DNA from: JAMOAD01 sp023621955
GTDB lineage: Bacteria; Acidobacteriota; Aminicenantia; JAMOAD01
Assembly (NCBI GenBank): GCA_035403085.1
Contig: DAONEM010000025.1
Location: 1 to 29,862 of the forward strand
Reading direction: 5' to 3'
DNA: 29,862 bases
Part shown: positions 1 through 6,867 of the stretch, in pieces
How positions within the stretch are numbered: position 1 is the first letter of the stretch
Layout: each line of letters starts with the position of its first letter
Translations under genes and position numbers: made by a program
Notes under the pieces: model-generated
What the model was told of the DNA's origin: nothing
Database searches by the model: none
The model's input: the letters and a program-made list of their open reading frames with translations, nothing else

Positions 1-55
1 CTTGTTCGTGCCGTTCCCGTTGTCCGCGGTTTAGAAAAAACTTCCCTGAGCCTCT

Positions 56-760
56 CTAAAGCCTCGACAAAAGTTCCTCGAGTCGGCCGAAGCGGAAGAG
101 GTACCGGGCGTTGGGAGGCTCCTCGGTCGGCCGGGGGGTGAACCAGGCGAAGGGCATTCCCGCCCGCTCCGCACAGGCCATGTCGCTGAGAACGCTGTCG
201 CCGATGAAGAGGACCCGGGAAGGCTCCAGATTCAGGCTCTCCAGGGCGGGCTTAAGGATTGCCGGATCCGGTTTGACCACCCCTACCTCCTCGGAGATCA
301 CAACCTGGGAGAAGTAACGGCTCCAGGGTGAACGGGCCAAGCGACTGCGCTGAATCGACGAGATCCCGTTGGTGATCAAAGCCATAGGGTAACGTCGTGA
401 GAGCCTCTCTACGACTATCTCGGCCCCAGGGAGCGTGTCCACCTGCCGGCCCAGGCTCTCCTCGTAGAGAGCGGCAAAGAGGAGGGGATCGATTCCCGGA
501 GAACCAAGCTCTTCGAGGGTCTTTGTGAAGCGCTCCGTTCTCAGACGGTCAAAATCGACCTCTCCCCTCTCCAAGCCCCGCCAAAGGGCCAGGTTGTTGC
601 CGTGGTAGACCGAGAGAAACTCCTCCCGGCTCCAGGGAGGGGAGAAGAGGGAGAGGGTTTCATCCAAAGCGCGTCCCTCCGAGAGAGGGTAGTCGAGAAG
701 TGTATCGTCCAGATCGAAGAACAGAGCCTCTATGGGAGAAACCTTCAAATCTTTTCCCAA
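56..760 (-). CDS. HAD-superfamily phosphatase, YjjG/YfnB-like (probable pyrimidine nucleotidase)
   Basis: All four HAD motifs are visible: nucleophile motif FFDLDDT (D16, D18), motif II ITNG (T131), motif III Lys in VGVVKPDP (K164) and motif IV FIGDS..SD (D189, D194). An inserted helical cap of about 90 residues follows motif I, as in HAD subfamily IA. The wording around motifs II and III (ITNGISSIQ..R, ISEEVGVVKPDP) resembles YjjG/YfnB, which in E. coli dephosphorylates dUMP, dTMP and similar nucleotides. It is the last gene of the cdd-deoC-pdp operon, so a nucleotidase feeding nucleosides to the upstream enzymes is a reasonable inference. No ATG is available. The frame opens with TTG at 760, but a second TTG at 748 overlaps the pdp stop (TTGA) and may be the real, coupled start. 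The exact substrate is not proven. Confidence 0.85.
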   Translation of the reverse strand: MGKDLKVSPIEALFFDLDDTLLDYPLSEGRALDETLSLFSPPWSREEFLSVYHGNNLALWRGLERGEVDFDRLRTERFTKTLEELGSPGIDPLLFAALYEESLGRQVDTLPGAEIVVERLSRRYPMALITNGISSIQRSRLARSPWSRYFSQVVISEEVGVVKPDPAILKPALESLNLEPSRVLFIGDSVLSDMACAERAGMPFAWFTPRPTEEPPNARYLFRFGRLEELLSRL

Positions 761-2082
761 CTGCGGACCCCCAGGGAATCGACGGTTTCCAAGACCCGAG
801 GGGAAAGTTTGACCGGTTCCGGAGAGATCCGGAGGGATTGGACCATCCTCGTTTCGGCCTGTTCCAGGCGCCCTCGGCTGGAGGCAAAGAGCTCAGCCCA
901 TCCCTCGCCGGCCTCGACATACTCTCCCACCTTCCTTCGCAGGAGAATCCCCGCTCCAGGATCCACCCCGTCCTCTTTCCTGACTCGGCCTGCACCCAGA
1001 TCTATGGTTGCCATACCCACGGAAAAGGCGTCGACCGCTGCTATGTAACCGCTCTGCCTTGCCTTGACCACACAGCTTTCACCGGAGCGGGGGAAGAGGG
1101 AGAGGTCGTCCAGGGCCCGAGGATTTCCGCCCTGGAGCTCCACCATCCTGCGGAAGCGCTCCAAAGCCCGTCCGCTCCCTAAGGCCTCGTCGAGAAGGGG
1201 TTTCGCCTGATCGAAGGAAGAAACCCTCTTGCCGGCCACAAGGATCGCCGCGGCTATAGCCTGGCAGACTTCGTAGAGGTCTTGAGCGAAGTTTCCCCTC
1301 AGGGCCTCGACGCTCTCCACCATCTCCAGAGCGTTACCGACCGAACTCCCCAGAGGCTGATCCATCTGGGTGATCAGCCCCAGGGTGGGACGACCGGAGC
1401 TATGACCAACTTCGACCAGGGCCTCGCAGAGGGCGCGGCTCCGTTCGAGCTCGGGAAGAAAGGCGCCGGAACCGGTCTTCACGTCTAAGACGATTCCGTC
1501 GGTCCCCAGAGCCAGTTTCTTGCTCATGATGCTGCTGACGATCAAGGGAAGGGAGTTGACCGTCGCCGTAGCGTCCCTCAGGGCGTAGAGCCTTCGGTCC
1601 GCCGGGACCAGGTTGTCGGTCTGGCCGCAGATCACCAGCCCCGCGTCGGAGAGGGTTCGCTTGAACTCTTCACTGGAGAGGAAGACCCGGGTTCCCGGAA
1701 GGGACTCCAGCTTGTCCAGAGTTCCTCCGGTATGGCCCAGAGAGCGACCGGAAAGCATGGGAACCTTGACTCCGCAGGCGGCCGCCCAAGGGGCGACGAT
1801 GAAGGAGACCTTATCGCCGACGCCTCCGGTGCTGTGTTTGTCGATCTTCGGCCCCTCGATTCCGCTCAGATCGATGGTCTCACCGGAGCGGAGCATGGCC
1901 TCTGTCAGCTCCACCATCTCTCCCTTGTGAAGCCCTCGAAGGAAGATGGCCATCAGAAGAGCCGATACCTGGTAATCCAGGATAGACCCGTCGGTGACCC
2001 CCTTCACGAAGAAGGAGATCTCCTGGGGTGTCAGAACCCCTCCGTCCCGTTTCTTAGCTATGATCTCGTAGATGCCCGCCAT
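745..2082 (-). CDS. pdp: Pyrimidine-nucleoside phosphorylase
   Basis: Catalyses phosphorolysis of uridine, deoxyuridine and thymidine to the free base and (deoxy)ribose-1-phosphate in the cytosol. At 445 aa it has the normal family length (about 430-440). Visible motifs are the phosphate-binding KHSTGGVGDK (residues 82-91), the thymidine/pyrimidine phosphorylase signature SGRSLGHTGGTLDKLE (111-126), and the Arg/Ser/Lys pyrimidine-binding segment in YALRDATATVNS through SSIMSKKLA. The C-terminal alpha/beta domain is complete. ATG at 2082 lies one base after the deoC stop, and the GGGGGG run at the end of deoC can serve as its ribosome binding site, so translation is probably coupled. Distinguishing Pdp (broad) from DeoA (thymidine only) by eye is uncertain; the pairing with cdd and deoC fits either. 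Confidence 0.95.
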   Translation of the reverse strand: MAGIYEIIAKKRDGGVLTPQEISFFVKGVTDGSILDYQVSALLMAIFLRGLHKGEMVELTEAMLRSGETIDLSGIEGPKIDKHSTGGVGDKVSFIVAPWAAACGVKVPMLSGRSLGHTGGTLDKLESLPGTRVFLSSEEFKRTLSDAGLVICGQTDNLVPADRRLYALRDATATVNSLPLIVSSIMSKKLALGTDGIVLDVKTGSGAFLPELERSRALCEALVEVGHSSGRPTLGLITQMDQPLGSSVGNALEMVESVEALRGNFAQDLYEVCQAIAAAILVAGKRVSSFDQAKPLLDEALGSGRALERFRRMVELQGGNPRALDDLSLFPRSGESCVVKARQSGYIAAVDAFSVGMATIDLGAGRVRKEDGVDPGAGILLRRKVGEYVEAGEGWAELFASSRGRLEQAETRMVQSLRISPEPVKLSPRVLETVDSLGVRSWEKI

Positions 2083-2083
2083 C

Positions 2084-2740
2084 TCACGCCCCCCTGAGAA
2101 TCTTTACGCCCGAAGAGGTTCCTATCCTATCGGCGCCGGCTTCGACCATGGCCAAGGCGGAGGCCAGATCCCGGATGCCCCCGGAAGCCTTGACCATCAA
2201 CCTCTGGCCCACGCTCTCTTTCATGATCTTGACGGCTTCCACGGTAGCCCCTCCGGAAGAGAAGCCTGTCGATGTCTTCACGAAACGGGCTCCCGCCCTC
2301 TCCGCCAGGGCGCAGGCTCTCCGAATCTCCTCCCCTGTGAGAAGGCAAGTCTCCAGAATCACTTTGACCACGGCTCCGGTGGAGGCTTTCACGACGGCGG
2401 CCATGTCCTCTTGGACCCGCTCCATCTCTCCGGCCTTGAACCAACCCATGTTCATGACCATATCCACCTCTTGGGCGCCCTGTCCGACGGCCCATTCCGC
2501 CTCGAAGGCCTTGGATTCCGTGGAGGCGGCCCCCAGAGGGAACCCGACCACCGTACAGACCTTCACCGGCGAACCTTTCAGGAGACGGCTCACCAGGGGA
2601 ACATAGCAGGAGTTGACACAAACCGCGGCGAAGCCGTTCTCCCGCGCCTCGTGACAGAGCCGCTCGATCTCCTCGGGACGGGCGTCAGGCCGCAAGAGTG
2701 TATGGTCGATCATCGGGGCCAACTGTTCAGGTTTTATCAT
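2084..2740 (-). CDS. deoC: Deoxyribose-phosphate aldolase
   Basis: Cleaves 2-deoxyribose-5-phosphate to glyceraldehyde-3-phosphate and acetaldehyde through a Schiff base. The 218-aa protein (a TIM barrel) shows the catalytic residues: Asp in EVDMVMN (D93), the Schiff-base Lys in FVKTSTGF (K155) and the proton-relay Lys in MVKASGGIRD (K184). The open frame extends upstream to 2833, but that part overlaps cdd. ATG at 2740 is preceded by GGGAGGGGAGAG, lies 17 bp after the cdd stop and gives the usual N-terminus (PMIDHTLL). It is the second gene of the salvage operon: Pdp produces deoxyribose-1-phosphate, and the phosphopentomutase needed to feed DeoC is not in this window. Confidence 0.97.
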   Translation of the reverse strand: MIKPEQLAPMIDHTLLRPDARPEEIERLCHEARENGFAAVCVNSCYVPLVSRLLKGSPVKVCTVVGFPLGAASTESKAFEAEWAVGQGAQEVDMVMNMGWFKAGEMERVQEDMAAVVKASTGAVVKVILETCLLTGEEIRRACALAERAGARFVKTSTGFSSGGATVEAVKIMKESVGQRLMVKASGGIRDLASALAMVEAGADRIGTSSGVKILRGA

Positions 2741-2757
2741 CGAATTCTCTCCCCTCC

Positions 2758-3156
2758 CTAGGAGTTCAAGGAAAAACGGTAAGGCAGAAGCTCTCCCATG
2801 GTACTCCTCCGACTGTTCCCTCCAACATCGCACATGTAAACAGGGGTCTCGGGAGAGGCGAACTCGGCGATCACCTGGCGGCAGGCTCCGCAGGGGACGA
2901 GAAACTCCTCGGTAGGACCGGCGATGAGGATGGCCGCGATCTGATCCTCACCTGCAGCCACCATCTGAAAGACCGCGTTCCTCTCGGCGCAGATGGTCAA
3001 CCCGTAAGAGGCGTTTTCCACGTTGCACCCTGCGTAGATGGCTCCAGACCTTGTGATGAGAGCCGCCCCGACAGAAAAGCGGGAATAGGGGGCATAGGCC
3101 CTCTCCCTGGCCGCAGAGGCCGCTTGCCATAGCCTTTCCTTGAGTTCGTCCTTCAT
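2758..3156 (-). CDS. cdd: Cytidine deaminase
   Basis: Deaminates cytidine and deoxycytidine to uridine and deoxyuridine. The 132-aa length is typical of the small tetrameric enzyme. Zinc ligands and catalytic Glu are plain: TICAERNA gives C56 and E58, and PCGACR gives C89 and C92, so this is the three-cysteine type. The ribose-binding GCNVENASYG (N45, E47) is intact. ATG at 3156 has the ribosome binding site AAGGAGAG eight bases upstream. It is the first gene of the operon and sits just behind a strong promoter at 3175-3203. The predicted transcript start near 3168 leaves a leader of only about 12 bases. Confidence 0.97.
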   Translation of the reverse strand: MKDELKERLWQAASAARERAYAPYSRFSVGAALITRSGAIYAGCNVENASYGLTICAERNAVFQMVAAGEDQIAAILIAGPTEEFLVPCGACRQVIAEFASPETPVYMCDVGGNSRRSTMGELLPYRFSLNS

Positions 3157-3174
3157 GGTCTCTCCTTTTTCTCC

Positions 3175-3203
3175 ATTTTAGTGAAGCCCCTCCCCCATGT
3201 CAA
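3175..3203 (-). promoter_or_regulatory. Sigma70-type promoter of the cdd-deoC-pdp-HAD operon
   Basis: Reading the minus strand, TTGACA (3198-3203), a spacer of exactly 17 bp (3181-3197) and TAAAAT (3175-3180) precede cdd. The expected transcription start is near 3168, almost at the ribosome binding site. I saw no CytR- or DeoR-like operator in the surrounding 150 bp. Confidence 0.8.
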
Positions 3204-3312
3204 GGCGAAAGACCCCTTCGCCTTGGGGAAAGCCTGAAAAGGCCGGAGGGGGCTCTCTTCTTTTCCCCTCCCCTTTCGGATAAAATAGAGGGTAAACCTT
3301 CGAGGAGGAAAG

Positions 3313-3672
3313 ATGTCTGAACCTTCAACCGAACTCATCGCCTACTGCGGTCTCTACTGTGGAAGCTGTAAGGCCTTCGTCAAGGGTCGTTGCCCGGGGT
3401 GCGCCAAGAACGAGAAAGCAACCTGGTGTAAGGTCCGTCAATGCTGTAAGGAGAAGGGGTTCGCCCATTGCGCGGCCTGCGACACCTTTTCTGACCCGAG
3501 CCTCTGCAAGGCGAACAACAACTTCATCTCCAAACTCTTCGGTTTCATCTTCGGTACCGACCGCATCGCTTCCCTGAGAGAGATTCGAAGGGTCGGCGGT
3601 GAGCGGTATGTTCAAGCCATGAAGGATCGGACAAAGCCAGCCCTCAAGAAGGGAGAGCGTCTCCCGGACTGA
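3313..3672 (+). CDS. Small Cys-rich DUF3795 family protein
   Basis: This 119-aa protein has at least eleven cysteines in its first two thirds: YCGLYCGSC (C12, C16, C19), CPGC (C27, C30), WCKVRQCC (C39, C44, C45), HCAAC (C53, C56) and C65. That layout matches DUF3795, a family of unknown function often thought to bind zinc or an iron-sulfur cluster. The C-terminal third is basic and cysteine-free, with no signal peptide or membrane segment. ATG at 3313 is preceded by AGGAGG (3303-3308). A TAAAAT box at 3281-3286 could be its -10, but no convincing -35 is present. The gene stands alone, divergent from cdd and convergent with the luxC-like gene, so the context gives no hint of function. Confidence 0.85.
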   Translation: MSEPSTELIAYCGLYCGSCKAFVKGRCPGCAKNEKATWCKVRQCCKEKGFAHCAACDTFSDPSLCKANNNFISKLFGFIFGTDRIASLREIRRVGGERYVQAMKDRTKPALKKGERLPD

Positions 3673-3736
3673 CCTTCTTCAACGCTGAAGCCCAGAGTCT
3701 TCCCCAACTTCCGAGCCCGGAAAGCGTCTCTCCTTC

Positions 3737-4735
3737 TTACCGGTTTTGCTGAGGGGTGAAGAAGTTCTCCAGAGTCACCCCCTTCTCGAACAACCAACCC
3801 GAAGGGGGGTGTTGAGCTCCACCGGGAGGGGAGAAGAGGGAGGCCGAAGTCTCCTTCCCCAGGAGGGGGTGGCTCTCACCCTGGGGGGTGACGATCCCCT
3901 GGACCGAAGAGACGGACTCTCCCAGAAAGGTGAGAATCCTCTCAGGATCTGTTTCGGAGACAAGGAAGAGTGTCCGGGGGGGGAAGAGGGAGGGGATCCT
4001 CTCCACCTGGAAGAGCCCCCCGTCATGGCAGGACCAATCCCCCTTCCCTTCCAGGAGAAGAACGGCCCGGGAGTAACGGAAGAGCAGAGGGTCGTACCCC
4101 TTTTGGGGAGGCCTTCGCCGACAAGCCTCCTCCCAGAGCCTGCTTAGGGGAAGTTTCGAAGGATCCCCGGTGAAGAGGAAACGGGGGCAGAGGCACCCTT
4201 GGGTGTCGAAAGCCAGGACGTCCTTGAAAAGCCCCCGCAGTTGGTCCTCGTCGGGTTCAGGAAGGAGGGCCAAAGAGAAACGGGGCCCGAAGAAACGGTA
4301 GGGTTTCCCGGACTCCCTCAAGAAAGGCTCGAGTTCGGAGGAGCCGAAGCCGACGAGAAAGTCGTACCCTCCGACCAAATCCCGGGTCCTCTCCCGATCG
4401 GAGAGGAGAACCTCCATCCGGGAGTCTCTCCAGAGCCCCAAGAACCGGGGGATCAACTCCCTCTCTCCGGAGGAGAGCTTGAAGGTAAAGGTTACGTTGG
4501 GGTAGGAAAGAAGGAGGGGAGCCATCTGGAAGAGAACCATGGGGACGTTCGAAGGGAGGAGGACCAGAACCCGGTGGAAGGGACACTCCCTCTCCTCGGT
4601 GGGGAAGAGCTTGCCCCGCCAATCCCCGAAGAGCTCCCTGAGAAGGTCGAGGTCGTAGGGGAGGCCCCGATCAAGCCCCTCTCGGAAGTCGTCGTAAGCC
4701 TCCAGAAACCTCTCGAACCGTTTATTTGAAGACAT
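3737..4735 (-). CDS. LuxC-family acyl-CoA/acyl-thioester reductase (short form)
   Basis: LuxC enzymes reduce an acyl-thioester to an aldehyde with NADPH via an acyl-cysteine. Here the segment DTQGCLCPRFLF aligns with the LuxC active-site region (typically DQxxCSSPQ), making C181 the likely nucleophile with C183 nearby. PSNVPMVLFQMAPLLL near residues 61-76 resembles the conserved N-terminal PxNxP nucleotide-binding segment. At 332 aa it is shorter than typical LuxC (about 400-480), so parts of the N-terminal domain appear trimmed. ATG at 4735 overlaps the end of the LuxE-like gene by 14 bp and has GGGGGTG upstream. It is the last gene of the kinase-aminotransferase-luxE-luxC unit. No luciferase genes (luxAB) are present, so bioluminescence is not implied. 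Confidence 0.75.
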   Translation of the reverse strand: MSSNKRFERFLEAYDDFREGLDRGLPYDLDLLRELFGDWRGKLFPTEERECPFHRVLVLLPSNVPMVLFQMAPLLLSYPNVTFTFKLSSGERELIPRFLGLWRDSRMEVLLSDRERTRDLVGGYDFLVGFGSSELEPFLRESGKPYRFFGPRFSLALLPEPDEDQLRGLFKDVLAFDTQGCLCPRFLFTGDPSKLPLSRLWEEACRRRPPQKGYDPLLFRYSRAVLLLEGKGDWSCHDGGLFQVERIPSLFPPRTLFLVSETDPERILTFLGESVSSVQGIVTPQGESHPLLGKETSASLFSPPGGAQHPPSGWLFEKGVTLENFFTPQQNR

Positions 4736-5648
4736 AGCCGCACCCCCGGGCCTCCCGGGTCACCCGCCCACGGACATCGAAGAGGGACCCCTTTCTCACA
4801 ACCCTGTCGGGAACCAGGAGAGCCGAGAGGGTGTAGAGGTTGGCGAAATCGAAGACTTGCAGAAGACCCTCGCCCTCCTCTCCGAAGAGGGGGTTGTAGG
4901 GGTGGGAGAGGTAGAGCCCCCCCTCGCCGACGGAATAGAACTGAGAGAAGAGCTCCGCCATGCCGTACTCCGAAGAGAGGCAAGCCTTGGGAAAGAGCCG
5001 CGAAGCGGCCCCGTAGAGCTCCTCCCTCCGGTAGATCTTCCCTGTGGCCTTGTAACCACCGGTTTCGATGATCCTCATCGGAAGGTCCAGGGGCTCCCCA
5101 CCTTCCTCCGCAAGACGGAGAAGCTGGAGGGATGTGGCGAAGAGGGTGCCTCCCGGGGGAAGCTCCCGCCGAATCCTCTCAAGGACGAGCCCTGGGTCGA
5201 TCTCGAAGAGATCGTTGAGGTAGGTTACTCCCCAGCGGCTCTCGAAGGCTCCGATCATCCACGCCAGGGAAGAGGAGGGTGCCAGGGAAACCGGAGGGAT
5301 CAGAGAGAAGAGGGGAGAGTCCGGGAAGGGAAAGGAGCGGAGCGCCGAGGCCTTGTAGAGCTCCAGGCTTTGGTGGTTGTAATAGCTACGGCTCCGATCC
5401 CCTCCGGTCCCGGAGGAGAGGAAGAACCCTTCCGGTTCTCCGGCGAAGATCCTTTCTCGTTTGAAGAACTCCACGGGGAAGAAGGGGATCTGCCCTGGAT
5501 CCCTCAGGGGAAGGGAGACTCCGACCCGCTGAGCGAACTCTTTGTAGAGGGGAACCCTGCGGAGCTGATACTCCGCCACCTCCAGGGCCAGCTCGGGGTC
5601 GAAGCGGTTCCCCTGGACGATCTGTTCCAAGACCCTATCAAAGAGCAC
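4722..5648 (-). CDS. LuxE-family acyl-protein synthetase / carboxylate-activating enzyme
   Basis: LuxE proteins activate a carboxylic acid with ATP to acyl-AMP and pass the acyl group to the LuxC partner. Adenylate-forming motifs are visible in the 308-aa product: LSSGTGG (residues 77-83), ETGGYK (195-200) and SEYGMAEL (226-233), in the order expected for LuxE (PF04443). I chose GTG at 5648, because AGGAG lies exactly seven bases upstream and the start overlaps the aminotransferase stop by 11 bp. The frame runs open further upstream to 5735, but that would need a 98-bp overlap. At 308 aa it is shorter than Vibrio LuxE (about 370). Its 3' end overlaps the luxC-like gene, arguing for co-translation of a LuxE-LuxC complex. 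The substrate is unknown. Confidence 0.75.
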   Translation of the reverse strand: MLFDRVLEQIVQGNRFDPELALEVAEYQLRRVPLYKEFAQRVGVSLPLRDPGQIPFFPVEFFKRERIFAGEPEGFFLSSGTGGDRSRSYYNHQSLELYKASALRSFPFPDSPLFSLIPPVSLAPSSSLAWMIGAFESRWGVTYLNDLFEIDPGLVLERIRRELPPGGTLFATSLQLLRLAEEGGEPLDLPMRIIETGGYKATGKIYRREELYGAASRLFPKACLSSEYGMAELFSQFYSVGEGGLYLSHPYNPLFGEEGEGLLQVFDFANLYTLSALLVPDRVVRKGSLFDVRGRVTREARGCGYVFK

Positions 5649-6867
5649 GGAGGGACTCCTCAAGGGCACCAATAAGCCTGACAAGCTCCTCTTCGGGCAT
5701 CGTATAGGAGGGAACCATCTCCAGGGCCTCACCAAGGGAGCCGGTCAGGGAGAGGAGGATTGAGTGTTTCTCCAGGAGCCGTTTGATCAGGGGCATGACC
5801 AGAGTCGGCGAAACAGGCTCTAAGGCCCACATCAGCCCTGTCCCCCGGACCTGTCGGACTCTCTCGGGGTTCCTCGAGGCCAAAGCCTGAAGTTCCCGGC
5901 GGAGAAAGCTCTCCACGAAGGCCACCTTCCCGGCCGTCTCCGGCCGCAGGAGAATCTCCAGATGCCTCAGGGCCACACGACAGAAGAAGGGGTTTCCCGA
6001 GAAGGTCAAGGTGTAGGAGGCTTCACGGTCCCCCTCCGGCCAGGCGGCGTCCATGATCCGGGAGTTCCCGAAACAGACCGAGAGGGGAAAGGCTGAGGTC
6101 AGCGCCTTTCCCAGGACGATCAGGTCGGGGTCCACACCGAAGAGGTCCTTGGCGAAGAGACGGCCGGACTTCCAGAAGCCGGTGAAGACCTCATCGAAGA
6201 TCAGAGGGGTTCCCGTCTCTTCGGTGATTCTGCGAAGGGTTCTATGGAAGGAGGGGGTCGGAACACGGACCCCTCCCCTCCCCTGGATCGGTTCCAGGAT
6301 CACGGCCCCGTAGCGCTTCTCCTTCAGGGCTTTCTCCAGGGAAAGGAGCCCCTCCTCGTGGTAGGGGAAGAAATCGGTCTCGAAAGGGAGTCTCTCCTCC
6401 CACTTTTCCCGAAAGCGGGGGGAGTGGGTTACCGAGAGGGCCCCCAGGGAGGTCCCGTGGTAGGCTCCTTCAAAGGCGGCCATCCTACGGCTCTTGCGGA
6501 AGAGGGAGGCACTCCTGAGGGCCGCCTCCACGCCGTCGGCGCCGTTGCCCAGAAGCATCCCCTTCATTCCTCCCCCCAGGAGGGAGCCCAGCCTCTCTAA
6601 AAGCTCGACCTTGAAGCGGTTGGGTACATAGTCCCCCAGCCCGTGGTAAAAGCCCTTCGCCGCCTCTTCCTGGACGAAGGAGGGGGAGTGGCCCGAGAGG
6701 GCGACCCCGAAACCGGAGGTGAAATCGGTCACCCTGCGGCGGTCCGTCAACTCGAGAAAGACTCCCTCCCCTCCCGCCAAGAAGGGGGGGAAGCTCTCGT
6801 CCCCAGGTGTAAACTCTCCGATCTCACCCCTCTTCAGCCTCTCGAACCAGCTCATCTTCTCACCCAT
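5638..6867 (-). CDS. Class-III PLP-dependent aminotransferase
   Basis: The 409-aa product shows the class-III fold-type I pattern: NGADGVEAAL (108-117), EPIQGRGGV (E192), the PLP-nitrogen Asp in FDEVFTGF (D225) and the Schiff-base Lys in LGKALTSAFPLS (K254). Family members use amino donors to aminate aldehydes or ketones, or are glutamate-1-semialdehyde mutases. Here the neighbours are a carboxylate-activating LuxE and an aldehyde-producing LuxC, so an aldehyde acceptor is the simplest inference. ATG at 6867 is chosen over a longer frame (to 6927) because GGGGAGAGG precedes it. It overlaps the kinase stop by eight bases (ATGGGTGA), again suggesting coupling. Confidence 0.88.
   Translation of the reverse strand: MGEKMSWFERLKRGEIGEFTPGDESFPPFLAGGEGVFLELTDRRRVTDFTSGFGVALSGHSPSFVQEEAAKGFYHGLGDYVPNRFKVELLERLGSLLGGGMKGMLLGNGADGVEAALRSASLFRKSRRMAAFEGAYHGTSLGALSVTHSPRFREKWEERLPFETDFFPYHEEGLLSLEKALKEKRYGAVILEPIQGRGGVRVPTPSFHRTLRRITEETGTPLIFDEVFTGFWKSGRLFAKDLFGVDPDLIVLGKALTSAFPLSVCFGNSRIMDAAWPEGDREASYTLTFSGNPFFCRVALRHLEILLRPETAGKVAFVESFLRRELQALASRNPERVRQVRGTGLMWALEPVSPTLVMPLIKRLLEKHSILLSLTGSLGEALEMVPSYTMPEEELVRLIGALEESLRAL

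Noticed and set aside
2741..2833. N-terminal extension of deoC
   Set aside because: Overlaps cdd, lacks family similarity, and the ATG at 2740 has an excellent ribosome binding site.
3677..3690. Hairpin CTTCA/TGAAG after the DUF3795 gene as terminator
   Set aside because: A 5-bp A+T-containing stem without a T-run; too weak.
3737..5648. Bioluminescence (lux) operon
   Set aside because: LuxC and LuxE families are present but luxA, luxB and luxD are not, and a transaminase is. The lux names describe homology only.
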